Assembly (NCBI RefSeq): GCF_022921075.1
Contig: NZ_CP095050.1
Location: 2,790,001 to 2,854,000, forward strand
Origin: Hymenobacter sp. 5317J-9
GTDB taxonomy: Bacteria > Bacteroidota > Bacteroidia > Cytophagales > Hymenobacteraceae
DNA: 64,000 bases
Reading direction: 5' to 3'
The position numbers were made by a program, and so were the translations under genes. Below are positions 7,006 to 15,325 of this stretch, piece by piece. Each line of letters begins with the position of its first letter. Position 1 is the first letter of the stretch. Under the pieces are notes generated by a model. It was not told the DNA's origin, did not search any database, and saw only the letters and a program-made list of their open reading frames with translations.

Positions 7006-8630
7006 CTGCTCAGTAGAAGCCGCTGTGGTTGTGTTGCCGAAGCTGGGCGGAGTTTCGCCGCTCTGGCGGGTGCCAAGCAGCGCAATGCGGAGAAGCTGCG
7101 GCCCTGAGACCTCACCCTCTGCCCCCTCTCCGCCGGAGTGGGGGCACCGGACTTGCTCCCAATAAGTTCCGCCGCAGAATTGTCCTCATGCATTAGGGTT
7201 CCATCCGTCTTGGATGGGGAGGCAGAAATTGAGCTTGCCCAACTACTCAGCGGCCGGAAAGCCTGGCCATCCCATTCGCCAAACAGCGTCAGTGGCGGCC
7301 CGCCGCTCGCGGCCAGCAGCTGCCAGGGTGCGTTTTCGTCGGTAAATCTCAGTGGCAGCGTGCCTGCATCGGCGTCATCGTGCAACATCCAGCTGCCATC
7401 GGGTAGCGGCATGGGGCGCACCTGGGCCAGCATGGCAGGCCACTCGCGCAGCCAGGGCTGGCGGGCGAGGGCAGTGGCGTAATCATCCAGCAACTTACCG
7501 ATGGACTGGCCCGCAGGCACCGCACTGACAGGTACCGTTCCATCGAATTTGACCTGTACCGGCGCCGCCCGCAACGGCAGTAAGCCGGGGTAGAAAGTCA
7601 GTTCACCCAGGTAGGCGCCGTGCGGCATAAAGGGCGTGTTGAATGGCTGCCCGCCGAATGCAAACTCCAGCACCAAGGCCGTGCGGCCGGAATCGCGCCC
7701 GCGCAGCCAGGTGCGGCGGGCCGTTAGCCGGTCTTCTTCCCAGCGGAACTGGCCCAGCACCCGCCAGGCGTCGGCTACCGGCTCGGTATTGACCAGCAGG
7801 TCCTCTTTTTTTAGATTGACGCCGACTTGCTGGAGAACTTCGGCGCGGGCGTCGGGGCCGAGGTTGGGGAGGTTGAGAAAGGCCCGGGCCAGCAGGAATA
7901 GCTCGCCGAGGCGGCCCAGCAGGCGGGCGGGCCAGTCGGCATGGGCGTGGCGCAGCGTGGCCAGCTCGCGCACGGTGGCGGCCAGGCCGGGCAGCTGGTT
8001 GTCGACCAATCGGGCGGCCTGGCTTTCCCAGAAATTATTCGGCTGCTTGTCGAGCGTGGCCAGGCCGGCGCGCATCAGGTCTTCGAGCCAGGCCACGAGG
8101 TCTTCGGCCCCGGCGCTCATGCGGGCCAGGCGCTTGGGGTCGACGGCCGGAGCCGACTGCGTTTGCAGCGCCGTTTCGGCAGCCTCGTCCGCCGCCGGTG
8201 CATTTTCGGAAAGCGCCGCGTCAGCTTCTGATGCTCCTGCCAGTCGCTCAGTTGCGGCGGCCGCTTTGGCGGCTGGCTTCTCAGCTTTTTTCTCTTGGGT
8301 TTGCTGGCGCTTCTCCAGCCATTCACCAAGCCAGGCGGGCGGAGTGCTGGCGCCGAAAAGCTCTGGCTGGCGAGCCATGAGCAGCAACAGGCCCGCGCCG
8401 TGCTTGCAGGGAAAAACCCGGCTGGGGCAGCTGCATTTGAAGGCTGGCTCCGTGAGGTCGATGCCGGTGCGGTAGGGCTTGCTGCCGCTGCCGGCGCAGT
8501 CGCCCCAGGCGGCCGTGTCGGTGCGGCCCAGGTTGGACCATTTGGCGGGTTTCAGCAGCTCCTGGCCTCTTTTTAGCGTGTCGGGGTCGGTGATGAGGGC
8601 GTGGGCCTGCGCTTCGGAGTAGGTAATCAT
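6972..8630 (-). CDS. SWIM zinc-finger protein (C-terminus altered by repeat insertion)
   Basis: 552 residues from the ATG at 8630; an upstream in-frame start at 8666 adds only unconserved residues. The SWIM zinc motif is Cys66, Cys68, Cys75 and His77 (FKCSCP...FPCKHG). SWIM domains bind zinc and are thought to mediate DNA or protein contacts. An Ala/Glu/Lys-rich linker follows and then a long domain. Up to about residue 475 the protein looks family-like (ending ..LFGEWDGQAFRPLSSW). After that the frame reads a repeat-derived stretch (HEDNS...APTPAERG) and then the start of DUF5691 in the wrong frame. It heads the operon: a -7 element lies 19 bp upstream. Confidence 0.85.
   Translation of the reverse strand: MITYSEAQAHALITDPDTLKRGQELLKPAKWSNLGRTDTAAWGDCAGSGSKPYRTGIDLTEPAFKCSCPSRVFPCKHGAGLLLLMARQPELFGASTPPAWLGEWLEKRQQTQEKKAEKPAAKAAAATERLAGASEADAALSENAPAADEAAETALQTQSAPAVDPKRLARMSAGAEDLVAWLEDLMRAGLATLDKQPNNFWESQAARLVDNQLPGLAATVRELATLRHAHADWPARLLGRLGELFLLARAFLNLPNLGPDARAEVLQQVGVNLKKEDLLVNTEPVADAWRVLGQFRWEEDRLTARRTWLRGRDSGRTALVLEFAFGGQPFNTPFMPHGAYLGELTFYPGLLPLRAAPVQVKFDGTVPVSAVPAGQSIGKLLDDYATALARQPWLREWPAMLAQVRPMPLPDGSWMLHDDADAGTLPLRFTDENAPWQLLAASGGPPLTLFGEWDGQAFRPLSSWASSISASPSKTDGTLMHEDNSAAELIGSKSGAPTPAERGQRVRSQGRSFSALRCLAPARAAKLRPASATQPQRLLLSSCCCKRPARWR
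7109..7230. repeat. Degenerate relative of the 2691-2820 element at the SWIM/DUF5691 junction
   Basis: The stretch starts CTCACCCTCTGCCCCCTCTCC, runs through TCCTCATG and GGTTCC, and ends in GGATGGGGAGGC, paralleling the order of blocks in the 2691-2820 element. In translation both give H-E-D-(D/N)-S followed later by a P-(S/T)-x-x-E-R-G motif. The right arm is decayed. Its position coincides with the loss of a normal SWIM stop and a normal DUF5691 start. Exact boundaries are uncertain. Confidence 0.5.
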
Positions 8631-8648
8631 GCGGGGCGGGGTAGGGCC

Positions 8649-8656
8649 CAAAAGTA
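8649..8656 (-). promoter_or_regulatory. Bacteroidota -7 promoter element for the SWIM-to-VWA operon
   Basis: Minus-strand TACTTTTG fits the TAnnTTTG consensus and lies 19 bp upstream of the SWIM ATG. No clear -33 TTG is seen at the expected spacing. Confidence 0.45.
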
Positions 8657-8732
8657 TGCAGCGCACGCGCTAGCTCGGGTAACTTGCGACAACGCATTTC
8701 GCCCTTCCCCAGGGTAGCGCAGGAGCGGCCGG

Positions 8733-9092
8733 CTACGCGAAAAAGTCGTCCGGGTCGGCTTGGCTCAGGTACTGGCGCAGCTGGGTGAGCGAGCCAAAAT
8801 ACGGCAGCACGCACGCCAGAAACTGCTCGGCAATGGCCGCGTTGCTGGCATAAGCCACGAAAGCAGTGCCGCTTTCGGTGAACTCCAGCTCCTCAAGCAG
8901 CGCCGGGCAGTGCTCTTCCACAATGGTTTCGAGGTGCTCGGCCCACGAAGCGGGCGTGCCACCGAAGCCAAAGTGCTGAAACAGGGCATAATAGTCCTCG
9001 AGCCCGCCCACATCGGCAAAAACCAGCATTTCGTACTCGGGAGAGATGGGCGGCGGGGCAGGAGCAAGCTGAAACGGAAACGTGGTCGACAT
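8733..9092 (-). CDS. Imm51-like immunity-family protein (tentative)
   Basis: A 119-residue acidic cytoplasmic protein. The order of motifs (YEMLVFADVGGLEDYYALFQ, then FGFGGTPASWAEHLE, then LEFTESGTAFVAYAS, then a Leu-rich end) resembles the Imm51 family of polymorphic-toxin immunity proteins. No toxin gene is adjacent, so it would be an orphan. The ATG at 9092 is preceded by a near-consensus minus-strand -7 element (TACCTTCG, 9096-9103). The family assignment is by recollection of the pattern and is moderate only. Confidence 0.5.
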   Translation of the reverse strand: MSTTFPFQLAPAPPPISPEYEMLVFADVGGLEDYYALFQHFGFGGTPASWAEHLETIVEEHCPALLEELEFTESGTAFVAYASNAAIAEQFLACVLPYFGSLTQLRQYLSQADPDDFFA

Positions 9093-9115
9093 GCGGCGAA
9101 GGTACAGCGGGCCCC

Positions 9116-9186
9116 GTAGCGTAGCCCCTGCAAGTCCGCGCAGCGCCCATATTCTGTAATGCGCGGACTCGTCGCGTCCGCGCTAC
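9116..9186. repeat. Degenerate inverted repeat between the Imm51-like and photolyase genes
   Basis: The left end (GTAGCG...AGTCCGCGCA, 9116-9142) and the inverted right end (9160-9186) share both outer blocks but differ in the middle. It fills the ~100-bp intergenic gap and looks like a decayed interspersed palindrome of a different family from the one at 5378-5481. Confidence 0.5.
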
Positions 9187-9192
9187 AGCGGT

Positions 9193-10509
9193 TTACTTGC
9201 TCCAGGTGCGCACGTAGCGCTCCTGCGGGTCGTAGCGCCGGGCCTGCTGGGCCACGTCGAAGGCGGTGTCGCGCACGTCGGTGCCGGTGCCGGCGATGTA
9301 CTTCCAGTTGCCCCAGTTCGAGGCCGCGTCGTGGTCGATAAGCTGGTGCTCGAACCAGGCCGCGCCCCAGCGCCAGTCCTGGTGCAGGTCGTGAATGAGG
9401 TAGCTGGCCACGTTCTGCCGGCCGCGGTTGCTCATGAAGCCGGTGGCGGCCAGCTCGCGCATGTTGGCATCCACAAAGGCATTGCCGGTGCGCCCGGCAG
9501 CCCAGTCATCAAACACGGTTTTATCGGGCTGAATGGGCTTGGGCACCTGCCCGCGCAGGCCGCGCCAGCGGAAAAAGTCGGGCCCCGCCTTGTGGGCCAG
9601 CAGGCGAAAATAGTCGCGCCACAACAGTTCCAGCCGCAGTTGCAGGGCCCCTTTGCTGCGGGCGCCGTGGGCGGCGTCGTACCCATCAATAGCCGCCCAA
9701 ATCTGGCGGGCCGAAAGGCTGCCGTTGGCCAGCCAGGGCGAAAACTTCGTGCTGAAGGCCTCGCCCAGCATCTGGTTGCGGGTGTCGTCGTAGCGGCCAA
9801 TGAGGTGGCGCTCCACGGCGTAGTCGTGCAGGCGGGCTAGGCCGGCGGTTTCGCCCCCGCCCAGCGCCGGCAGGGCCGAGCGGCGGTCGGCCACCGGAAG
9901 CACCGGCTGCGGCAGACCCAGCTGCGCCGTTAGCTCTGCGGCCGTGGGCAGCGGCGCGGGCCCAAAACCGGCTGGCAGCGGCGGCAGCTGGCGCGGCGGG
10001 GGCAGTGGCGGGCGCACCGTCATCTTCGAAAATACCTCAAACCGAAACTTGCTGAACGAAACCGGCAGCTGGTGCAGCGGAATGGGCAGGTCGGCGGGGT
10101 GCAGCAGCGTGAGGGTTTCGAAGCAGCGCAGCGGCACCTGCGGGCCCAGCGCCGCCGCCACGGCATCTTCGGCTTCCTCTTCCTCGGTGGTGTGCTCGGC
10201 GCTGGCGTGCACGGCCGCCGCGCCCAGCTGGCGGGCCAGCGCGGGCAAGGCCTCCTCGGGCCGGCCCACCATGAAGTGGATGCCGGAGCCCAGCGTTGCG
10301 TAGCGCCGCTGCAAGTCGGCTAGGGCTTCGAGGAGAAAAGGCAGGCGGTGGGGGCCGGTACGCGGCAGGCCCAGGTAGGCGTCGGGTCCGTGGGCCACGG
10401 GGTCGAAGCAATACACGGGCAGCAGCGCGGTGGTAGTGGCGGGCAGCGCGGCCAGGGCTTCGTTGTCGTGCAGGCGCAGGTCGTTGCGCAGCCAGTAGAG
10501 GACGGTCAT
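9193..10509 (-). CDS. Cryptochrome-DASH / DNA photolyase family protein
   Basis: 438 residues. The N-terminal photolyase alpha/beta domain (YWLRNDLRLHDNEAL) and the C-terminal FAD-binding domain (ATGFMSNRGRQNVASYL, then DHDAASNWGNWKYIAGTGTD) are diagnostic of the DASH subfamily. DASH proteins bind FAD and an antenna cofactor and repair cyclobutane pyrimidine dimers, mainly in single-stranded DNA. Full length for the family and cytoplasmic. It is apparently monocistronic, with a repeat-filled gap downstream. Confidence 0.95.
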   Translation of the reverse strand: MTVLYWLRNDLRLHDNEALAALPATTTALLPVYCFDPVAHGPDAYLGLPRTGPHRLPFLLEALADLQRRYATLGSGIHFMVGRPEEALPALARQLGAAAVHASAEHTTEEEEAEDAVAAALGPQVPLRCFETLTLLHPADLPIPLHQLPVSFSKFRFEVFSKMTVRPPLPPPRQLPPLPAGFGPAPLPTAAELTAQLGLPQPVLPVADRRSALPALGGGETAGLARLHDYAVERHLIGRYDDTRNQMLGEAFSTKFSPWLANGSLSARQIWAAIDGYDAAHGARSKGALQLRLELLWRDYFRLLAHKAGPDFFRWRGLRGQVPKPIQPDKTVFDDWAAGRTGNAFVDANMRELAATGFMSNRGRQNVASYLIHDLHQDWRWGAAWFEHQLIDHDAASNWGNWKYIAGTGTDVRDTAFDVAQQARRYDPQERYVRTWSK

Positions 10510-10564
10510 GCGGGGTATGAAAACGGGTCGCTAGCTTAACAGACGGGGGCCGTTTTCTTCCCGG

Positions 10565-11209
10565 CTACTTCTTGGCTTTTGGCAATCGGCGCCGCCGCAA
10601 GGCCACCACCAGCCCCACGCACACCGCCGACAGCCCGGCAATAAGGGCATCGCGCACAAAATGGCCCTGTTTGGCCTCGGTCACCTCGGCTTCGAGGTCG
10701 CGCTGCTTGGCCACGTGCTGCCGTTCGCGCTGGCGCAGGTTTTCGGCCTCGTTTTCCAGTTCGGAGAGGCGTTGCGACGTTACGTTGCGGTCGCCGCGGC
10801 TGGTGTTTTGCAACTGCGTGGTGGTGGCCGCCAGGCGCACCGAAGTGGTTTTGGCCTCCTGGGCGGTGCGATTGAGCACGTCCACAATCTGCTGGTCTTT
10901 GTCGACGATGCCCTGCAAGGCATCCACCACTTCCTGCAGGTCTTTCTTGGAAGGCTTGTTGCCGAACAGGCTGTGGCGCTGGGCGCTGGCCTCGGCGTAG
11001 CGGCGCGTGAGGACGGCGCGCTCGCGCAGCAGGCCGGCCAGGGGGCTGTCGGGGTTCATGGCCGCAGGTGCGCTATCCTGGGCAAACACGGCGGCCACGG
11101 GCGCCACAGCCAGCCCCACAAGCAACGTCAAAGTGACCAAAAACCGGTTTTTGGTAAGCTGGGGCGTAATTTCGGGCTTTGCTAGCAAGGGAAAAGGGAA
11201 AGCAACCAT
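10565..11209 (-). CDS. Exported coiled-coil protein with C-terminal membrane anchor, unknown function
   Basis: 214 residues from the ATG at 11209; ATGs at 11212 and 11227 are alternatives, and the last would overlap the divergent gene's start. A hydrophobic N-terminal segment (FLVTLTLLVGLAVAPVAAVF) ending before AQD looks like a signal peptide. Then comes a long Glu/Gln/Arg-rich coiled coil (residues ~60-175), and a C-terminal transmembrane segment (ALIAGLSAVCVGLVVAL) followed by a positively charged RRRRLPKAKK tail. This suggests a periplasmic coiled coil anchored at its C-terminus. No family is recognised. Confidence 0.7.
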   Translation of the reverse strand: MVAFPFPLLAKPEITPQLTKNRFLVTLTLLVGLAVAPVAAVFAQDSAPAAMNPDSPLAGLLRERAVLTRRYAEASAQRHSLFGNKPSKKDLQEVVDALQGIVDKDQQIVDVLNRTAQEAKTTSVRLAATTTQLQNTSRGDRNVTSQRLSELENEAENLRQRERQHVAKQRDLEAEVTEAKQGHFVRDALIAGLSAVCVGLVVALRRRRLPKAKK

Positions 11210-11225
11210 CATCAACTTATTGGGC

Positions 11226-11699
11226 ATGAGTAATAAAACGTGGGTTTGGCTGGGCGTATTGGGACTGTGGGCCGGCGGGTGCAGCAGCACCCGCAAGGCC
11301 CCGCCTTTGTACGGTGGTACGACAACCCTGCCCGCCGGGGCTAACGAAACCGGCAGCGCGGTAGTGCTGCCCTTCGTGGTGCGGGAGGTCAGCGACGACG
11401 AAACGTACGGCTATTCCGAAAAGAACCCCATCCGCGTGGGCGGTGGCCGCTCGGCCGGGGTACGTAACCAACTGCGCTACTTAAACGCCCTGAAAGGCCC
11501 GCAGGGCCAGGCCGTTACTTACGAGCGCAAGGCCAGCTGCTGCCCGTTCCGCACGCGCCGCGGCGTGGTCGATAACTCCGCCCTGCTCGATGTGTACGCC
11601 GTGACCTGGACCGGCAACGCCACCCCCGTCACGCTTTACCTGAACATGTACCGCGGCGGCAAGCTGCTGGCCCCGCGCGGCTTCACGGGCGCCCGGTAG
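11226..11699 (+). CDS. Small lipoprotein of a conserved Bacteroidota family
   Basis: 157 residues. The signal peptide ends in a lipobox (LWAGGC), so it is probably a lipoprotein. The body has conserved-looking blocks: TYGYSEKNPIRVGG, LRYLNALKGPQGQAVTYER, SCCPF, LLDVYAVTW and LYLNMYRGGKLLAPRGF. I recall this family being widely, and probably wrongly, labelled as 2-dehydro-3-deoxyphosphooctonate aldolase in databases. It is far too short for that enzyme and is exported. The ATG at 11226 is chosen for the signal peptide; the longer upstream frame overlaps the divergent gene. Confidence 0.75.
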   Translation: MSNKTWVWLGVLGLWAGGCSSTRKAPPLYGGTTTLPAGANETGSAVVLPFVVREVSDDETYGYSEKNPIRVGGGRSAGVRNQLRYLNALKGPQGQAVTYERKASCCPFRTRRGVVDNSALLDVYAVTWTGNATPVTLYLNMYRGGKLLAPRGFTGAR

Positions 11700-11770
11700 C
11701 CGGTCCCGGCCCGCCGGTTTGGGCTGAAAAAGCGTTACTTTTAACAGTCCGGCCCTCGATTTCTGCTTTT

Positions 11771-14700
11771 ATGTCTGCCCCGTACTACGCGCTTCTTGCG
11801 GCGCTGGCCTCTGCCCCGGCCGCTCTGCCCGCCGACCAATTACCGCAGCTGCGCAAGCTGCTGGAAAAAGTGCTGCGCGACGAGTGCAAAAGCCAGAACA
11901 CGCCCTTCGTCGACCTGAGCCAGGCCATCGGGCAGGTGAGCTACCAACGCGGGCTGCCCGCTGCTCTGCGCAGCCAGCTGCAGGCCCTGCGCCTGGCCGC
12001 CAACCTGGTGCTGCACGAAAGCTACGCCGGCACGCCCACCGAAGTGGCTGCCGGTTTTGCCGCCCTGGCTGCGCTGGTGCTGCACCTCACCGGCGAAGTG
12101 TATGAGGGCCCGCGCCTGCCTGAAATCCCGGAATCTGGCCCGGAGATGCCCGCCTTGCCGCCCGTCGGTTCCGTCGGGTTTGTACCCGCCGAAAGTGCCC
12201 AGCCCGGCGCCACGTGGCGCGTCATCGTGCTGCACGTAGATGAGCCGCGCCACGAAATGACCGTCGAAATGGCTACGCCGACCGACGGCTGCCCCGCCGC
12301 GCCCTTTCAGCTGCTGCTGCCGGAAGCCTACGAAAACCTGTATGCGCTGGCGGCGGCGCTGCACCCCACGCTGCACCTAATCGGGCCGGTGTTGCAGCCC
12401 GATTGCCGGGTGTGCCCGCGGCGCGTGGTGCTGGAGCCCGATTACCTCGTCAGCGTGACCACCATTGCCGAGTGCGCCCAGGCCACGGCCACCATTCCGG
12501 AGTGGGCGCTGATGAACGCCTTTCTGCCCGACGATACTTCTCGCCCGCTGGTGGTCGGAAACCTGGTGAACCTGCTGCTGGACGAAGAAGTGAGCCACGC
12601 GGCCCAGCAGGCGGAAATCGCGGCGTTGGCTGATGCCGACACTGTTTTGGCTGCCGGCCCTGCCGTTGGCTCGGGCCGCTTTGTTGAAGAGTTTGACCTG
12701 GAAAAGTTCTTTAAGCAGCGCTTATTTCGCGCCGCGCCGCTGGCCATCAGCACGCTGCCGGAATTTCAGACGCGCACCGGCGTGCCCGAGCTGCTCAACG
12801 ACCTGCGCCGCCACCACCGCACCCTGCGCGAAACGAGGGTGCAGGGCTTTGTGGCCCAAAGCCGCACCGGCTACCAGCAGGAACCTCTGCGCCTGGCCGA
12901 CTGCTTTCTGGAACCCACCTTCCTCTCGGCCACATACGGCCTGCAAGGCCGCCTCGACCTGCTGCACGAAAGCGCCACCGGCTACGACCTGGTAGAGCTG
13001 AAAAGCTCTACGAAAGTGCCCCACGCCGAGCCCTGGAGCAACCACGCCGCCCAGGCCCAGCTCTACCGCCTGCTGCTCGAATCGGTGTTTGGGGCCGATG
13101 GCGAGACGGCCGGCCGGGGCCGCACCAGCATCTTGTATTCCAACGCGGCCAGCGGCCAGCCCGCCGTGCGCCGCGTCGACCAGAACCAGGAACTGATTGA
13201 CCGCCTACTCTCGGCCCGAAACCAGCTGGTGGGCATCGAGCTGCAGCTGGCCCGCGCCACCGGCCCGGTGCAAACGGCCCGCTTGCTGGCACCCGTGCTC
13301 CACCCCAATCTCGCGGCGCTGCCCCCATTTGGCAAAGCCAAAGCCGAAAAAGTGGCCAACGCCTGGGCCGCCGCCGAACGGGTGGAGCGCGCCTATTGCC
13401 TGGAGCTGGCCCGCTTCACCGCCCGCGAAATGCGCTTGACGCTGCTCGGCGACGAGGCCCGGCCCGGTGATGCGGGCGGCCAGGCCGGCCTATGGCGCCT
13501 GCCGCAGGCCCGCAAATTCCAGAATTTCAGCCTGCTCGATGACCTGGTGCTGCTGGAAGACAACAGCAACGCCCCCGACGACGCCCGCGACGGCCTGGGC
13601 CCTCACCTCATTTTTCAGCGCCCTGCCGAAGGCCGCGAGGTAAATTTCCGGGCCGGCGACACGCTGATACTCTACCCCCGCCGGCGTCAGGCTCGCGAAG
13701 AAGCCGCGGCTGACCCCGATAACAAAACACTGACGGTGCTCGATGCCCAGGTGGTGAAAGTGGTGCTGGCCGAGGACCTCAGCGCCGATGGCCGCGTGGT
13801 GCTGAGCGTGCGCAACCGCCGCATGGCGCCGCGCTATCTTCAGGGCCACTCGCACTGGGCCCTCGAGCCCGATACCTACGACACCTTCCGGCGTGAGTGG
13901 GCGGGCTTGTCGGCCTTCCTGAGTTTGGCGCCGGAGCGCCGCAAGCGTCTGCTGGGCCGCACTGGCCCCCGCGAGCCCGAGGAATGGAGCCCCGGCGCGC
14001 CCCCGGCTACCTCTGCCAAAGAAGTGGTGGCCCGGGCCCTGGCGGCCCCCGACTGGTTTGTGCTGTGCGGCCCGCCTGGCACCGGCAAAACCCGCGCGGT
14101 GCTGCGCGAGCTGGCCGTGAACTTGTACCAGGAACATAAGCAAGTGCTGCTGGCCGCCTACACCAACCGCGCCGTAGACGAAATCTGTGAGCAGCTGGTC
14201 GACGCCGGCTTGCCGTTCATTCGGGTGGGCTCGCGGCTGGGCACGGCACCGGCTTATCGGCCTTACCTGCTCGACAACATGCTGCGCGACTGCACCAGCC
14301 GCCAGATGGTGCGCGGGCGCCTCACCACCTGCCCGTTCTACGTGGGCACGGTGGCCAGCCTGCTGGGCAAGCCCGAGCTGTTCATGTTGAAGCAGTTCGA
14401 CCTGGCCGTGGTCGACGAAGCCAGCCAGGTGCTGGAGTCGCCCATGCTGGCCCTGCTGGCCAAGGTGCCCAAGTTCATCCTCATCGGCGACCACCGCCAG
14501 CTGCCGGCCGTGGTGGCCCAGGAGCCCGAAGCCAGCGCCGTAGCCCCCGAGGTAGCCAAGCTGCTGCGCGACGAGCTGGGCCTCACCAACCTGCGCAATT
14601 CCTATTTCGAGCGCCTGTTCCGGCGCGCCGAGGCCCACTGGCCACACGCCCACGGCACCCTGGCCGACCAGTACCGCATGCACCAGGAGCTGGCCGTGCT

Positions 14701-15304
14701 CGTGAATGAAGACTTTTACGAAAACCAGCTGCGCTGCCCGCTGCCCTGGCAGGAGGCCCCGCTCAATCGCGCTCACTGGCCTGCGCCGGCCGATGCGTTT
14801 GCGGCTTCGCTACGGGCGCAGCGCGTGGTGTTTGTGCCCACTGAGCGCCTGCCGGAGGATTTGTCGATGAAGGAATCGGCGCAGGAGGCCGACTTGGCGG
14901 GACGGGCCGCCGCCTACGTGGCCCAGGGCTACGGGGCCGATTTCAACCCCGAAACCACGCTGGGCATCATCGCCAGCTACCGCAACCAGGCGGCCCGCAT
15001 TCGGGTGCGGCTGGCTCAACTGGCCCTGGAGCTCGACCTGCCGGGCCTGACGCAGGTCAGCGTCGACACCGTGGAGCGCTACCAGGGCAGCCAGCGCGAG
15101 GTCATCATCGTGAGCTTCTGCTGCCACCACGAGCACCAGCTCGAACTCATGGTGTCGCCCGACGAGAGCGGGCAGGTCGACCGCAAGCTGAACGTGGCAC
15201 TCACGCGGGCCCGTCAGCAGCTGGTGTTGCTCGGCAACGAGGCTGTACTGAAACGGGCGCCGCACCACGCGGCCCTGTTGGCCCGGGTGCGGCGCCCGCT
15301 CTAG
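11771..15304 (+). CDS. Dna2-like PD-(D/E)XK nuclease / superfamily 1B helicase
   Basis: 1177 residues. The N-terminal ~350 residues are unassigned. A nuclease-like domain carries Asp396 (GRLDLL) and Glu409-x-Lys411 (LVELKSS), the PD-(D/E)XK triad of a RecB/Dna2-type nuclease. The C-terminal part is a UPF1/Dna2-like helicase: Walker A GPPGTGKT (767-774), motif II VVDEASQ (Asp882), GDHRQLPAVV, DQYRMHQELA, DTVERYQGSQREVIIVSF and NVALTRARQQLVLLGN. Such fusions cleave and unwind flapped or resected DNA during replication and repair. CRVCPRR near residue 215 could belong to an iron-sulfur site, but I cannot place all four cysteines. It stands alone, 71 bp after the lipoprotein gene. Confidence 0.9.
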   Translation: MSAPYYALLAALASAPAALPADQLPQLRKLLEKVLRDECKSQNTPFVDLSQAIGQVSYQRGLPAALRSQLQALRLAANLVLHESYAGTPTEVAAGFAALAALVLHLTGEVYEGPRLPEIPESGPEMPALPPVGSVGFVPAESAQPGATWRVIVLHVDEPRHEMTVEMATPTDGCPAAPFQLLLPEAYENLYALAAALHPTLHLIGPVLQPDCRVCPRRVVLEPDYLVSVTTIAECAQATATIPEWALMNAFLPDDTSRPLVVGNLVNLLLDEEVSHAAQQAEIAALADADTVLAAGPAVGSGRFVEEFDLEKFFKQRLFRAAPLAISTLPEFQTRTGVPELLNDLRRHHRTLRETRVQGFVAQSRTGYQQEPLRLADCFLEPTFLSATYGLQGRLDLLHESATGYDLVELKSSTKVPHAEPWSNHAAQAQLYRLLLESVFGADGETAGRGRTSILYSNAASGQPAVRRVDQNQELIDRLLSARNQLVGIELQLARATGPVQTARLLAPVLHPNLAALPPFGKAKAEKVANAWAAAERVERAYCLELARFTAREMRLTLLGDEARPGDAGGQAGLWRLPQARKFQNFSLLDDLVLLEDNSNAPDDARDGLGPHLIFQRPAEGREVNFRAGDTLILYPRRRQAREEAAADPDNKTLTVLDAQVVKVVLAEDLSADGRVVLSVRNRRMAPRYLQGHSHWALEPDTYDTFRREWAGLSAFLSLAPERRKRLLGRTGPREPEEWSPGAPPATSAKEVVARALAAPDWFVLCGPPGTGKTRAVLRELAVNLYQEHKQVLLAAYTNRAVDEICEQLVDAGLPFIRVGSRLGTAPAYRPYLLDNMLRDCTSRQMVRGRLTTCPFYVGTVASLLGKPELFMLKQFDLAVVDEASQVLESPMLALLAKVPKFILIGDHRQLPAVVAQEPEASAVAPEVAKLLRDELGLTNLRNSYFERLFRRAEAHWPHAHGTLADQYRMHQELAVLVNEDFYENQLRCPLPWQEAPLNRAHWPAPADAFAASLRAQRVVFVPTERLPEDLSMKESAQEADLAGRAAAYVAQGYGADFNPETTLGIIASYRNQAARIRVRLAQLALELDLPGLTQVSVDTVERYQGSQREVIIVSFCCHHEHQLELMVSPDESGQVDRKLNVALTRARQQLVLLGNEAVLKRAPHHAALLARVRRPL

Positions 15305-15325
15305 GAGTCAGGCCCCTAGGGGCGC

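Noticed and set aside
10565..15304. Defence island made of the coiled-coil protein, lipoprotein and nuclease-helicase
   Set aside because: Mixed strands, an exported lipoprotein and no other defence genes; nothing ties the three together.
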